From Planctomycetaceae bacterium (GTDB lineage Bacteria; Planctomycetota; Planctomycetia; Planctomycetales; Planctomycetaceae), in assembly GCA_020638955.1 (NCBI GenBank), contig JACKHO010000003.1:682001-746000 (forward strand): DNA of 64,000 bases, read 5' to 3'. The notes beneath the pieces are model-generated. The model saw only the letters and a list, made by a program, of their open reading frames with translations, did no database searches and was not told the DNA's origin. Below are positions 18,098-27,623 of this stretch, piece by piece; the stretch's first letter is position 1; every line of letters begins with the position of its first letter. A program made the translations under genes and the position numbers.

Positions 18098-19476
18098 GTG
18101 ACAGGGTCTTCCTCAGGAACAGTGGCAACCTCCGGTGCAGGCGCAACGGGAGCGGGCGGATCACTGGAATCGAAGTACTGATCCACCACGGCGGCTCCCA
18201 TGGCGTCCCCCAGCACATTCACGGTGGTGCGAAATCGATCCAGGAACCAGTCGATGGTAATAATGGTGCTGATACCCGAGGTCGGCAGGCCTACAGAGGT
18301 CAATACAATTTGCATGGTTACCAGTCCCGCTTCAGGAATACCGGCCGCGCCAATGGCTGCGAGTGTGGCCGTGACCGCGACGACAACCTGCTGGGCCAGC
18401 GTTAAATCGCGCCCCAACACCTGTGCGATGAATATCGCCGCGACAGCTTCGTACAGCGCCGTGCCATCCATGTTGATGGTTGATCCCAGCGGAACAACGA
18501 AGTCGACCGACTTCCGCGACACGCCCGCGTTATCAATGGTCCGTTCAATGGTGACCGGCAGCGTCGCCGAGGAACTCGCTGTGGAGAATGCGGTGAGCAG
18601 GGCGTCTGAGATTTGCAGCATAAACCGGTAAGGATTCCGTCGCGTAAACAACCACAGGACGGCGGGCAACGTAATGAGCCCGTGCACGGCCAGGCCAATG
18701 ACCACGGTGAAGAAATACGCAGCAATTTTACGTAGCGTGTCGAGGAATTCTCCCTCGGCAATGGCTGTACCAAACTTGGCTGCCACGAGGCAGAAAATCC
18801 CAATGGGGGCGAACCGCATAATGAGCATAATGAGTTCCATCAGCGCCTCGTTCGCCTGCCTGATAAAACTCGTCAGCCCACTGACCCGCTCTCCCATAGT
18901 GGTCAGCACACCAGCAAACACAATTGAAAACACAATCAGGGGGAGCAAATCACCTTTGGCTGCCGACTCAATGAGGTTGTCGGAGCAGAGCATGAGAATG
19001 AGGTTCTTGCCAATATCACCCGCCGACTTCGGCTTGCCGTTCTCCTCAGCTTGCTCATTCGCAACCTCTGCTTCCTGAACGACGGCCTCCTCTCGAGCTT
19101 TCTTCAAGGCCTCTTCATCAATAGCAGAGCCGGGATTAATGACGTTGACCAGCACTAGGCCTACTATGACCGCCAGGAACGTCGTGGTGATGTAGTAACC
19201 GACCGCGATCATGCCCGGACGCCCGAGCTTGCGAATATCCCCGAGTCCCAGCACACCGGTCATGACCGAAGTCACTACGAGGGGAACGACCATCATACGC
19301 AGCAACCGGAGGAAGATTTCGCCGCCAATCGAAATGGGCGTGAAGACCGTCGACGTCCAGTCCGCCATGCCCGCGGCGTTCAATGCCCAGGGAAGGGCAA
19401 TTGCGACAAGCACTGCCGCCAGAATGGCGATCACAATTTGAAGCGTCAGATTCTTATGCTGCTGAGATTGTGACAT
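18094..19476 (-). CDS. Dicarboxylate/amino acid:cation symporter (DAACS family)
   Basis: A 460-residue SLC1/GltP-type transporter. It shows the serine-rich hairpin (ALLTAFSTASSSATLPVT, about residues 290-307), the following PLGSTINMDGTALYEA motif and the second hairpin region AGIPEAGLVTMQIVL. The cation- and substrate-binding DRFRTTVNVLGDAMGA segment lies near residue 410. These elements mediate Na+ or H+ coupled uptake of glutamate, aspartate or C4-dicarboxylates. An unusually long charged stretch of alternating Glu, Ala and Lys sits at about 120-150, in an external loop. The C-terminal tail is Pro/Ala/Glu-rich. It is the first gene of the pair with the MFS transporter. Confidence 0.9.
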   Translation of the reverse strand: MSQSQQHKNLTLQIVIAILAAVLVAIALPWALNAAGMADWTSTVFTPISIGGEIFLRLLRMMVVPLVVTSVMTGVLGLGDIRKLGRPGMIAVGYYITTTFLAVIVGLVLVNVINPGSAIDEEALKKAREEAVVQEAEVANEQAEENGKPKSAGDIGKNLILMLCSDNLIESAAKGDLLPLIVFSIVFAGVLTTMGERVSGLTSFIRQANEALMELIMLIMRFAPIGIFCLVAAKFGTAIAEGEFLDTLRKIAAYFFTVVIGLAVHGLITLPAVLWLFTRRNPYRFMLQISDALLTAFSTASSSATLPVTIERTIDNAGVSRKSVDFVVPLGSTINMDGTALYEAVAAIFIAQVLGRDLTLAQQVVVAVTATLAAIGAAGIPEAGLVTMQIVLTSVGLPTSGISTIITIDWFLDRFRTTVNVLGDAMGAAVVDQYFDSSDPPAPVAPAPEVATVPEEDPVT

Positions 19477-19626
19477 GGAATCGCCAACACTGTCCGCCGG
19501 GGAAGAAGAGAATCCGTCCCAGTGTAACGCCTTCTCATCATCGAGTCAGCGAGGCGGTTTTAAATTCGCCCCATCCGCAAACCAGCTGGAACCTTCGCCG
19601 ACTATGGAAGCGAACCGCGAGATCCA

Positions 19627-20925
19627 CTACCCCAACACTTCCACAATGGGATGCCCACCATCGGTCAGCGGCACCGGGCGGACGCCGGCGTAGAGTTCCT
19701 GGTAGGGATCGACTCCCATGACGGCGAACATGGTGGCGAACAGGTCGGCGACTGAGACGGGGCGGTCTTCGATTTTCATTCCGAGTTCATCTGTGGTGCC
19801 AATGGCCTGGCCGGTTTTCATCCCGCCACCGGCGAGCATGACGCTGAACGATTTGGCATGGTGCCCGCGGCCGCCACCACCATCGAACTGGGCGGGGCGT
19901 CCGAATTCCGTCGAAATGACCAGGAGAGTTTTGTCGAGCAGGTTGCGTCGTTCGAGGTCGGTCAGCAGTGTGGCGAACGACTGGTCGAGGCTTTGGATGA
20001 GCAGGTGCTGATTCAGTTGACCGCCTTTGTGTGTGTCCCACCCGGTGCCGTTGACGAAGTTGATGTTGAACGACACTTCCACGAAACGGCTGCCACGTTC
20101 GACGAGCCGTCGCGCAAGCAGGCAGCGTTGGCCGAACTCATCACCGTAGGCGTTCCGCAAATCACTCGGTTCTTCGTCGAGGTTGAAGACGTTCATGAAC
20201 TCTGGCCCGGCCAGCCGAAATCCGAGGTCCATGGCTTTTACGTATTCCTGCAGCTGCTTGTTGTCGGGATACCGTTCCAAGTATTGCGACCGCACTTTGT
20301 CCAGCAATTCCAGGCGCTGCTTCTGCCGCTTGTCGGAAACTCGCTCGGGACGCACCAATCCCTTGGGGCCACTCTTGGTTTCTGTCAGGTAGATGTAACC
20401 ATGTTCCGCACCGAGGAACCCAGGCTCGCGGGCGGGGCTGGGATTTCCCATCACCACGTAATTCGGCACCAGTTCGTTGAGAGAACCTTTGGTGCGGGAA
20501 ATCATCGAACCAATCGATGGGTACACGACCGTGCCGCTGACCTTGCGTCCCGTGTGCATGCGGTACGTGGCGGCGGAGTGCTCATCAATGACGTCGTGAT
20601 TCACTGTGCGCACGGGGACGCAGCGGTCAAGGAGCGGCGCCGTGTGCTTGAGGTGCTCGCAAAGCTGCACGCCGGGCACGGCTGTGTCGATGGCGGGGTA
20701 GGCCGACCCTGCGTCTTTCAGTCCATCTTTGGTGACGCGTTTGGGGTCGAACGTATCGACCTGACAGGCACCCCCACCCAGCCAAATGAAAATACAGTGC
20801 TCCGCCTTGCCGAGGTTCAGTTCCTGTTTCGGCTCTTCCGCTTGCGTGAGCCCGAGCGTCCCCACGGCGGCAGCCGTTGAAGCAGCCTGCAGAAAGCGAC
20901 GTCGGTTATGATTTGCAGTCGACAC
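19627..20925 (-). CDS. DUF1501 protein, Tat-exported
   Basis: A 432-residue member of the DUF1501 group, alkaline-phosphatase/sulfatase-superfamily-like proteins very abundant in planctomycetes. I place the start at the GTG at 20925, because GGGAGAGG precedes it at good distance and it puts the twin-arginine motif NHNRRRFLQAAS close to the N-terminus; the longer frame from 20982 adds 19 residues. Typical blocks are FIWLGGGACQVDTFDPK, the MHTGRKVSGT region, RGSRFVEVSFN, LLVISTEFGRP and GRGHHAKSFSVMLAGGGMK. The usual DUF1549/DUF1553 partner is not present next to it. Catalytic role unknown; export to the periplasm is inferred from the signal. Confidence 0.85.
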   Translation of the reverse strand: MSTANHNRRRFLQAASTAAAVGTLGLTQAEEPKQELNLGKAEHCIFIWLGGGACQVDTFDPKRVTKDGLKDAGSAYPAIDTAVPGVQLCEHLKHTAPLLDRCVPVRTVNHDVIDEHSAATYRMHTGRKVSGTVVYPSIGSMISRTKGSLNELVPNYVVMGNPSPAREPGFLGAEHGYIYLTETKSGPKGLVRPERVSDKRQKQRLELLDKVRSQYLERYPDNKQLQEYVKAMDLGFRLAGPEFMNVFNLDEEPSDLRNAYGDEFGQRCLLARRLVERGSRFVEVSFNINFVNGTGWDTHKGGQLNQHLLIQSLDQSFATLLTDLERRNLLDKTLLVISTEFGRPAQFDGGGGRGHHAKSFSVMLAGGGMKTGQAIGTTDELGMKIEDRPVSVADLFATMFAVMGVDPYQELYAGVRPVPLTDGGHPIVEVLG

Positions 20926-21211
20926 AATACCTCTCCCATCAGTTGAGATGTCGTCACGAGAGGTATCTCGTTGACACAGCATCCCTTAGTTCCATTGTGA
21001 CCCTCCCTGTCAGAGGCGTCAACGCCTGCCTTCCTGACGGCGTCGAGCGATTCTCGTATCAGCACAAAGTGGAATTCGCTGGCAGCAATACGACCACTCC
21101 GATGCGACGCAGCCATCAACCGGCTCCTATGCTTTGAATTTGCGACAGAAGTCGCAACACTTTCCTGTTCGAGGTATGAACATCCATTCCACACTCCAAG
21201 GACGTCCAAAT
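20926..21211. other. Divergent intergenic region with a short perfect hairpin
   Basis: This gap of about 286 bases lies between the divergent DUF1501 and DUF1080 genes and must hold promoters for both. A perfect 7-bp stem with a four-base AGAA loop occurs at 21140-21157 (TTGCGAC / GTCGCAA). It could be a leader structure or an operator. No clear -35/-10 pair was found. Confidence 0.4.
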
Positions 21212-21958
21212 ATGCGGCGATACTTTCCTGCTGGTCGGTCAGCACTTTTTGCTTTCGTTTTGTTGATTGTGACTGCGGGCTCTGTCGGTGCCTGGTTCTA
21301 TCCGGAATGGAAAAGCGGCATTGAATGGCCCGAGCCGGTTGTCGTGAATCCCGGTGATGCCTCGACTGCCCCGTCTGATGCCGTTGTGCTGTTTGATGGA
21401 ACGAATCTCGACGCATTCAATGGCGGTGAGAAGTGGACCATCGAAGACGGCGTCGCGATTGATGGTGGCAACATCACTTCGAAAGAAAAGTTTGGTGACT
21501 GCCAGTTACACCTGGAATTTGCCACACCTGCGGAAGTGAAAGGAAGTGGTCAGGGTCGCGGTAACAGCGGCGTATACCTCATGGGACGCTACGAACTGCA
21601 AATCCTCGATTCTTACGAGAATGAGACGTACTTCGATGGACAGTGCGGATCAATTTACAAGCAGCACCCGCCGCTGGTGAACGCCTCGCGTGGACCCGGC
21701 GAATGGCAGAGTTATGACATCATTTTCACAGCACCGAAATTCAATGAAGACGGCACCGTTGCTTCACCCGCTTATGTCACGGCGTTGCACAACGGTGTGC
21801 TCATTCAAAACCACTTTGAACTGCTGGGGCAAACAGCCTGGGATTCACCCCCCGAGTACAAGCCTCACGCGGACCGGGAGGCCTTTAGCATTCAGTTCCA
21901 CGGCAACCCCGTGCGGTTCCGGAACATTTGGGTCCGCGATTTGATGCCCCAGGAATAA
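21212..21958 (+). CDS. DUF1080 protein (3-keto-disaccharide hydrolase-like), exported
   Basis: A 248-residue protein with an N-terminal signal or anchor (residues 10-30, hydrophobic) and a single DUF1080 jelly-roll domain from about residue 60. Diagnostic blocks are LFDGTNLDAFNGGEKWTIED, GRGNSGVYLMGRYELQILDS and FSIQFHGNPVRFRNIWVR. Members of this family include 3-keto-disaccharide hydrolases, and many bind or cleave sugars. The ATG at 21212 was chosen because it starts the signal; in-frame upstream starts at 21134 and 21176 are possible. It lies 52 bases before the SGNH-like gene, and both probably belong to one exported polymer-handling unit with the gene at 23025. Confidence 0.8.
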   Translation: MRRYFPAGRSALFAFVLLIVTAGSVGAWFYPEWKSGIEWPEPVVVNPGDASTAPSDAVVLFDGTNLDAFNGGEKWTIEDGVAIDGGNITSKEKFGDCQLHLEFATPAEVKGSGQGRGNSGVYLMGRYELQILDSYENETYFDGQCGSIYKQHPPLVNASRGPGEWQSYDIIFTAPKFNEDGTVASPAYVTALHNGVLIQNHFELLGQTAWDSPPEYKPHADREAFSIQFHGNPVRFRNIWVRDLMPQE

Positions 21959-22010
21959 TCATCACGCAAATTCGAATTCACTACGCTTCGATACGACAAC
22001 AAGGCAAACC

Positions 22011-22964
22011 ATGTCATTACGTATTCATTTCGCAGTCGGCCTGCTGCTGACCACATTGACGGCAACCACGCAAGCGGAATCGTTCCTGAAAAATGGGGAC
22101 CGTGTGGTCCTGTTGGGTGGAACACTCATTGAACGGGAACAGGTGGAAGGCTACTGGGAAACGCAAATCACCCTGGCGACGCCTCACAACGTCACGTTCC
22201 GCAACCTCGGTTGGAGTGGTGACACCGTGTGGTGCGAATCGCGCGGAATGTTTGATCCTCCGGCCGCTGGTTATGCCCGCATGTTGAACCAGGTTGGTGA
22301 AATTAATCCCACCGTCATCATTCTGGGATACGGGGGTTCTGAAGCTTTTCATGGCCCGCTGGGCGTGGAATCGTTCAAAATTCAATGCAAGAAAATGATT
22401 GCCGAATTGCGAACTCCAGAGCGCCGGTTTGTGTTGCTTACCCCACAGCCTATGGCAGTCAGTCAAATCCCCGGACGCGACCGAGGTCCTGCCGAAGAAA
22501 TGGCCGCGCGGTACAACGAGTATCGTGAAGCCTATGTGACGGCTCTTCGTGAAATCGCCGCGGAGGAACAGGCCCTGCTGATCGATTTGGCAGAGCCTGT
22601 TCAGAAATGGACGGGACGACCACTCACAGATAACGGAATTACCCTGAATGCCTTGGGATACTGGGTCACCGGTCAGGCAGTGACGTCCGCTCTCACCGGT
22701 AGCTCGGCTGCCGACAAAGTCAAAGAGCCCGAACTGCTGAGCGTTTCCCCACTGGGAGAGAACTCGCAGGCGTCCAGTACGGAGCAAATTCGTACTCTCA
22801 TCCGTCACAAGAACGAACTCGTGTTCCATCGTTGGCGGCCCCAGAATTTCACGTATCTGTTCGGGTTCCGTAAGCACGAACAGGGAAACAACTCGGTGGA
22901 AATTCCCCAGTTCGACCCACTGGTCGAGGAACTGGAATTACAAATCGCCGCGTTGAAAAAGTAG
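22011..22964 (+). CDS. SGNH/GDSL-like exported protein with degenerate catalytic motifs
   Basis: A 317-residue protein with a Sec signal peptide (cleavage after TQA, about residue 23). The fold is recognisable as SGNH hydrolase: GDRVVLLGGTLIEREQ stands at the place of block I, NLGWSGDTVW at block II, ILGYGGSEAFHG at block III, and LTDNGITLNALGYW at block V. The usual nucleophile serine of GDS reads GGT, and the block V histidine reads Thr. It is therefore probably not a classical esterase, or uses other residues. Some planctomycete relatives also lack the canonical GDS. It is followed after 60 bases by the long haem-binding protein. Confidence 0.7.
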   Translation: MSLRIHFAVGLLLTTLTATTQAESFLKNGDRVVLLGGTLIEREQVEGYWETQITLATPHNVTFRNLGWSGDTVWCESRGMFDPPAAGYARMLNQVGEINPTVIILGYGGSEAFHGPLGVESFKIQCKKMIAELRTPERRFVLLTPQPMAVSQIPGRDRGPAEEMAARYNEYREAYVTALREIAAEEQALLIDLAEPVQKWTGRPLTDNGITLNALGYWVTGQAVTSALTGSSAADKVKEPELLSVSPLGENSQASSTEQIRTLIRHKNELVFHRWRPQNFTYLFGFRKHEQGNNSVEIPQFDPLVEELELQIAALKK

Positions 22965-23024
22965 TCGTAACCGCCGCGTCTCATTGCTTCTTCTTAAAGT
23001 CATTCACTGTTATTTGACAGCATC

Positions 23025-26000
23025 ATGCATCCATCTGCCTCACGAAAACTTGCTCTGCTCGGCCTGCTTGTGGCCTGGACTTCGCCACTACTCGCTCAAC
23101 GCGATTTGAAGGTCATTCCGCCGCCAGATCCCGCACTGGAACAGGAAACGTTCATTCTGCCGGAAGGGTTCGAAGTGAATCTGTTCGCGGCAGATCCCCA
23201 AATCGCCAAGCCCATCCAAATGAATTTCGATGCGCGCGGACGATTGTGGATTGCCAGTTCCTCGGTCTATCCGCAAATTGAACCAGGTGCGGAAGCGAAC
23301 GATCGCATTCTCATTCTGAATGATGAAGACGGCGACGGCGTCAGCGACTCCACCAAAGTCTTTGCCACGGGACTGCTCATTCCCACCGGCGTGGAACCCG
23401 GAGATGGCGGAGCCTACGTGGCCGCCAGTACCGAACTGCTGCACTTTGTCGATTTCGACGGAGACGACGTCGCCGACGAGCGACGCATTGTGCTTTCGGG
23501 ATTTGGAACCGAAGACACCCACCATATTCTGCACACCCTTCGCTGGGGGCCAGAGCAGCGGCTGTACATGAGTCAGTCGATTTACATTCACAGCCACATC
23601 GAAACACCCTGGGGCATTAAGCGGCTCAACGCGGGCGGCATTTGGCAATTCCGCCCGGAAACGCTGGAACTCGACGTGTTTGCCCGGGGATGGGTCAATT
23701 CCTGGGGCACGCACTTCACCAAGTACGGGACAACTTTCGCCACCGACGGTGCTGGCGGTGAGGGAATCAACTACGCCGTTCCTGGTGCTTCCTACGCCAC
23801 AGCGTACAACGCAGCACGCATTCTTCCCGGATTGAATCCCGGCAGTCCGAAGCATTGTGGACTGGAAATTGTTGGCAGTCCCAATCTGCCGGAAGAATGG
23901 CAGGAGAATTTCATTACCAACGACTTCCGTGGTCACCGCGTGTGCCGTTTCATTCTGGAAGAAGATGGCAGTGGCTTCGTCTCTCGTGAACAGCAGGAAC
24001 TCATCAAATCGAATCACCAGTCGTTCCGTCCCATCGATATCAAAATGGGACCAGATGGAGCGATTTACATTGCCGACTGGTACAACCCCATCATCCAGCA
24101 TGGTGAAGTCGACTTCCGCGATCCCCGCCGCGACCATACACACGGTCGCATCTGGCGAGTCACCTACAAGGGAAACAAGACGACCCCGCGCGAAGATTTG
24201 ACCAAGCTCTCGAACGCCGAACTGCTCAGCCGGTTGGCTTCCCCTAATCACTGGACGCGGCATATGTCCAAGCGCGTGCTCAAGGAACGCGGTCCGGAAA
24301 TCGAATCGGAACTGAAAGCCTGGGCACGTTCACTCGACAACACGGCGGAGGGATACCACCAGCGTCGGCTGGAAGCTCTCTGGATGTATCAGGCCATTAA
24401 CGTCGTCGAACCGGAATTGCTGTATTCACTACTGGACAGCAAAGACGCGTCTGCCCGGGCGGCAGCGACCCGCATTGTAGGCGACTGGATGAACTCCTTG
24501 CCGCAGCACTTGGACTGGCTCCGCGAACGCGTGCAAGACGAACATCCTCGCGTGCGACTGGAAGCCGTTCGGTCACTCGCGAAATCAAACAATCCCGAAG
24601 CCGTGGCCATTGCACTGACAGTACTCGATCAAGACATGGATCAGTGGCTCGATTATGCGCTCTGGCAAACCGTTCGTGATTTGCAGCCCTACTGGCAGTC
24701 TGAATTGCACAACGGTTCACTTGCAGTATCACAGCACCCAAAGCAATTGTTGTTCCTGCTGAAATCTGCTGGATCAGCAGATGGGATTCCACTCCTGATT
24801 GACCTGCTCAAAACACCAGATGCCGTCGCAGATGCCGACATTCCAGAAGTGCTGGAAACACTCGTGCAGTTTTCGCGTCCTCAGGATTTGACGTCACTTC
24901 TGAGCTTTGCCATGGAACAAGGAACTTCAGCCGCCCGCTCGGCTCAGGTGCTCTCAGTTCTGAAGGCAACAGCCGAACGCCGGAATTTGCGTCCAGAGGG
25001 AGACCTCAATCGTACGGCGGCGTTGTTGACGCACGAATCTCCTACCGTGCGTGAATGGATTATCCGTTGTCTGGGAACCTGGAAGGTTGATTCTCAACGC
25101 GACGCCATTTCTGCTGCACTGCTCGACGAATCAGCCCCCGGTCACGTGCGTCAGGGTGCCATCGAAGCGACCGCAGCATTCAAAGATGAAGCTGCCGCCA
25201 AATCGCTGCAGGAACTCGCTCGCAATGGAGACGTCGAGTTTGGCCTGCGTCGCACTGCTTTATCGTCACTGCTGGGACTTCGTCCTAAACTCGCGGCAAA
25301 CCTCTCCGTCGAATTGATGAATGATGCCAAGTCCTCGCCAGCAACTGCGCAGCCTTTGTTGCAGTCATTCCTGGCACGGAAAGATGGTCCGGAATTACTT
25401 GCCGAAGCACTCAACGAAAAGTCGATTCCTTCGGACACCGCAGTCATTGCCCTCCGTTTGATTGGCTCGTCAGGACAGGAACATCCGCAACTTGCCGAAG
25501 CCATTCGGAAGGCCGGAAAAGTCACCGGTGATGCGGTCAAACTCTCTCCCGCCGAAATGCAGGAGTTCGTGGCGCTGGTTGCAGAAAAGGGTGATCCGGC
25601 ACGCGGGGAGCAAGTTTTCCGTCGTGCTTCACTGAACTGTCTGAAGTGCCATGCCATTGGCCCAGCAGGCGGACTCGTCGGTCCCAACATGCTCAGTTTG
25701 GGGGCCACTGCGCAGCTTGATTACATCGCGGAGTCGTTGCTTGATCCTAACGCGAAGGTGAAAGAGGGCTACAACACATTGGTTGTGGCAACGGACGACG
25801 GCAAGGTGCACTCCGGGATTCGAGTCCGTGAGACTGACGATGCCCTTATTCTGCGCGACGCAGAGAACCGGGAAGTCACCATTCCGAAGTCCTCCATCGA
25901 AGGACAGAAAGATGGAACCACTCTCATGCCCGCCGGACTGACTGCAGCGCTGACGCAGCATGAGCTGCTCGACCTGACTTCGTTCCTCTCTGCATTGGGA

Positions 26001-26435
26001 CGACTGCCGGACTACACCGTCAGCACAACTCCGGTCATTCGGAACTGGCAGTTCATGGTGCCGACCAACGAAGCCGCGTTTCATTTGCGGCGCACGAGTT
26101 ATGCGTCAGCCGCAACAGAGCCGAACGTCTTTCAGTGGAGTCCGGTCATCACGACGGTCAAAGGTGAACTCCCGCTGGGCGAAATCCCGGAAGTCAGCGT
26201 GCGAAACCGCGTGCAAGCGGGTAATCGTGGCGTCAGTTTTGTCCGCGCCACTCTCGAAGGAGGTGGCAAGACCACACTGAAGCTCGGCGACACCACCGGA
26301 CTTCAGGCCTGGGTTGATGGTAAACCAATCAACCTGAACGCCGAAGTGACGGTCGAACTCGAAGCCGGTCAGCACCAGTTGACGTTCGTCATCGACCGTG
26401 CCGAACGCTCAACTCCACTGATGGTCACGCATTAA
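23025..26435 (+). CDS. PVC-type membrane-bound dehydrogenase with HEAT-like repeats and CxxCH haem site
   Basis: A 1136-residue exported protein. A signal peptide (about residues 1-24) precedes a propeller domain (about 40-385) with GFEVNLFAADPQIAKPIQMNFD, the calcium-like loop DEDGDGVSDSTKVFA and MGPDGAIYIADWYNPI. A region of helical HEAT-like repeats (about 405-840) follows. A cytochrome c-like domain has one CLKCH haem site near residue 872 with the distal MLSLGATAQLDYIAESLLDPN block. A beta-sandwich C-terminus ends the protein. This architecture is characteristic of Planctomycetes and Verrucomicrobia and is thought to oxidise sugars outside the cytoplasm. The substrate is unknown. Together with the preceding DUF1080 and SGNH-like genes it forms a likely operon. 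Confidence 0.85.
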   Translation: MHPSASRKLALLGLLVAWTSPLLAQRDLKVIPPPDPALEQETFILPEGFEVNLFAADPQIAKPIQMNFDARGRLWIASSSVYPQIEPGAEANDRILILNDEDGDGVSDSTKVFATGLLIPTGVEPGDGGAYVAASTELLHFVDFDGDDVADERRIVLSGFGTEDTHHILHTLRWGPEQRLYMSQSIYIHSHIETPWGIKRLNAGGIWQFRPETLELDVFARGWVNSWGTHFTKYGTTFATDGAGGEGINYAVPGASYATAYNAARILPGLNPGSPKHCGLEIVGSPNLPEEWQENFITNDFRGHRVCRFILEEDGSGFVSREQQELIKSNHQSFRPIDIKMGPDGAIYIADWYNPIIQHGEVDFRDPRRDHTHGRIWRVTYKGNKTTPREDLTKLSNAELLSRLASPNHWTRHMSKRVLKERGPEIESELKAWARSLDNTAEGYHQRRLEALWMYQAINVVEPELLYSLLDSKDASARAAATRIVGDWMNSLPQHLDWLRERVQDEHPRVRLEAVRSLAKSNNPEAVAIALTVLDQDMDQWLDYALWQTVRDLQPYWQSELHNGSLAVSQHPKQLLFLLKSAGSADGIPLLIDLLKTPDAVADADIPEVLETLVQFSRPQDLTSLLSFAMEQGTSAARSAQVLSVLKATAERRNLRPEGDLNRTAALLTHESPTVREWIIRCLGTWKVDSQRDAISAALLDESAPGHVRQGAIEATAAFKDEAAAKSLQELARNGDVEFGLRRTALSSLLGLRPKLAANLSVELMNDAKSSPATAQPLLQSFLARKDGPELLAEALNEKSIPSDTAVIALRLIGSSGQEHPQLAEAIRKAGKVTGDAVKLSPAEMQEFVALVAEKGDPARGEQVFRRASLNCLKCHAIGPAGGLVGPNMLSLGATAQLDYIAESLLDPNAKVKEGYNTLVVATDDGKVHSGIRVRETDDALILRDAENREVTIPKSSIEGQKDGTTLMPAGLTAALTQHELLDLTSFLSALGRLPDYTVSTTPVIRNWQFMVPTNEAAFHLRRTSYASAATEPNVFQWSPVITTVKGELPLGEIPEVSVRNRVQAGNRGVSFVRATLEGGGKTTLKLGDTTGLQAWVDGKPINLNAEVTVELEAGQHQLTFVIDRAERSTPLMVTH

Positions 26436-26471
26436 GAGCGACGCATACTGACAAAATAGGGGACGCGGTCG

Positions 26472-26777
26472 ATGACATCGCCTGATGAATCTGATCAAGG
26501 CGATGCATCCGACCAAGAGGATCGTAAGGAAACTGGCTCGACGCTCGATATCGAGTGTCCGTTCTGCGGTTTCTCAGATTCGCCGGTCGCTAAACGCGGA
26601 GTTTCAGCGGCCGGCTGTCTCATGCTTATTGCAATTAACATCTTGTGTTTTCCGCTCATTGTCATGTTGCTGTTTGGAAGTGGCGACTACCTTGCAGCAC
26701 CGTTGCTCGGCCCCTTCCTGGCAGAGGAGTACTACGTGTGCCGCAAATGTCGAGGGGAGTTCTGCCTGCGGAAATGA
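26472..26777 (+). CDS. Small zinc-ribbon membrane protein
   Basis: A 101-residue protein with a polar acidic N-terminus (Asp/Glu/Ser-rich to about residue 27), a CPFC pair at about 30-33, one or two hydrophobic segments (about 47-85) and a second pair CRKC at about 93-96. The cysteine pairs flank the membrane part, so they could form one split zinc site on the same side of the membrane. No family is recognised. It follows the haem-binding protein by 36 bases and may be co-transcribed. Confidence 0.5.
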   Translation: MTSPDESDQGDASDQEDRKETGSTLDIECPFCGFSDSPVAKRGVSAAGCLMLIAINILCFPLIVMLLFGSGDYLAAPLLGPFLAEEYYVCRKCRGEFCLRK

Positions 26778-26860
26778 TTGCGATAACACACGAACACTGA
26801 CCTCGCCGACTCCCGTGCGGCGTCAAAACGATTCAACGGCCGCCGCCGCGACGCGAGGGA

Positions 26861-26886
26861 ATTATTCCAGGTACCCGGAGAATAAT
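26861..26886. terminator. Candidate bidirectional terminator hairpin
   Basis: A perfect 7-bp stem (ATTATTC / GAATAAT) with a 12-base loop lies between two convergent genes, ending 5 bases before the stop of the NYN protein. The outer flanks CGCGA and CGCG could extend it with a bulge. No T-run follows on either strand, so confidence is low. Confidence 0.3.
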
Positions 26887-26891
26887 CGCGA

Positions 26892-27596
26892 CTAGAAGTC
26901 TTCCTCTTGGCAGCGGCGGAGTTCTTCTTCGAGTTGTCGGATCAAATCGGAGTCGTCCTTGATTTCGCTGGGGACGACGAGGTCTTCAATAGAGCTTTCC
27001 TGTTGCTGCGTGGGAGGATCAACGAACGCCGGAGGTTTGGGCATAAGCGACGCGACGTCGATTTTACCGAATTCCTGTTCCCAGGCAGCCAGGTCATCGT
27101 CCGTCAATTCGACTTCTGGTTTCTCGGCCTGCGGTGATTCTTCAGCAACTTGTCCAATCCCCTTTTCCGCACGTTCATCCAGTTCATCAAGGAACGCTTC
27201 ACTCGAAATGGTACCTGCCTTTCGGCGTTTCGCAGCGAGCATGAGTCGATTGTCGCTGGAGACAACCACGAGTTGCTTTGGAGACGAGTGGTCCAGAATT
27301 AACTGCTCGATGACGTCATCGGCCTCTTTGCCGGTGGGTGAAAACAGAATTCGCATGCCGCGAAATACTTGATGTCGAGAGTCGGACGTCTGGACGTCTT
27401 TGGCGTCAAAGACGAATGTTGTCCGGCCAACTTCGTCGTCAGTGAGTACGCGGCGGACCCGTTTCAGTAATCGTTCCCGCGCTCGCTCCAGTCCGCCAGG
27501 ACCGTAGTCCTGCCTTGCCAGTCCGGCAAAGTGCATGAGGTTGTAGCCGTCGATGAGTAGGTCATACGACATCAGGAAACTAATCCAAGGATGCAA
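26892..27596 (-). CDS. NYN-domain ribonuclease (YacP/Rae1-like)
   Basis: A 234-residue protein with a PIN-like NYN nuclease domain in residues 10 to about 150. The first acidic site is LLIDGYNLMHFAGLA (Asp16). Other blocks are TTFVFDAKD, ILFSPTGKEADDVIEQLI (Asp-Asp pair) and LVVVSSDNRLMLAAKRRKA, matching the YacP/Rae1 pattern. In Bacillus such an enzyme is a ribosome-associated mRNA endonuclease. The C-terminal third is acidic and polar with a likely disordered Pro/Gln stretch and is not typical of YacP. The short frame start at 27596 is used; a later ATG at residue 9 is possible. It lies downstream of the EF-hand gene on the same strand. Confidence 0.8.
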   Translation of the reverse strand: MHPWISFLMSYDLLIDGYNLMHFAGLARQDYGPGGLERARERLLKRVRRVLTDDEVGRTTFVFDAKDVQTSDSRHQVFRGMRILFSPTGKEADDVIEQLILDHSSPKQLVVVSSDNRLMLAAKRRKAGTISSEAFLDELDERAEKGIGQVAEESPQAEKPEVELTDDDLAAWEQEFGKIDVASLMPKPPAFVDPPTQQQESSIEDLVVPSEIKDDSDLIRQLEEELRRCQEEDF

Positions 27597-27623
27597 TTCA
27601 CGAGGTGTCGAGGAGGCCCGCCG

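Noticed and set aside
19858..20880. Plus-strand 340-codon open frame
   Set aside because: It lies antisense inside the well-supported DUF1501 gene; no family resemblance and no ribosome binding site.
23088..24263. Minus-strand 391-codon open frame
   Set aside because: Shadow of the haem-binding propeller gene, produced by its codon bias.
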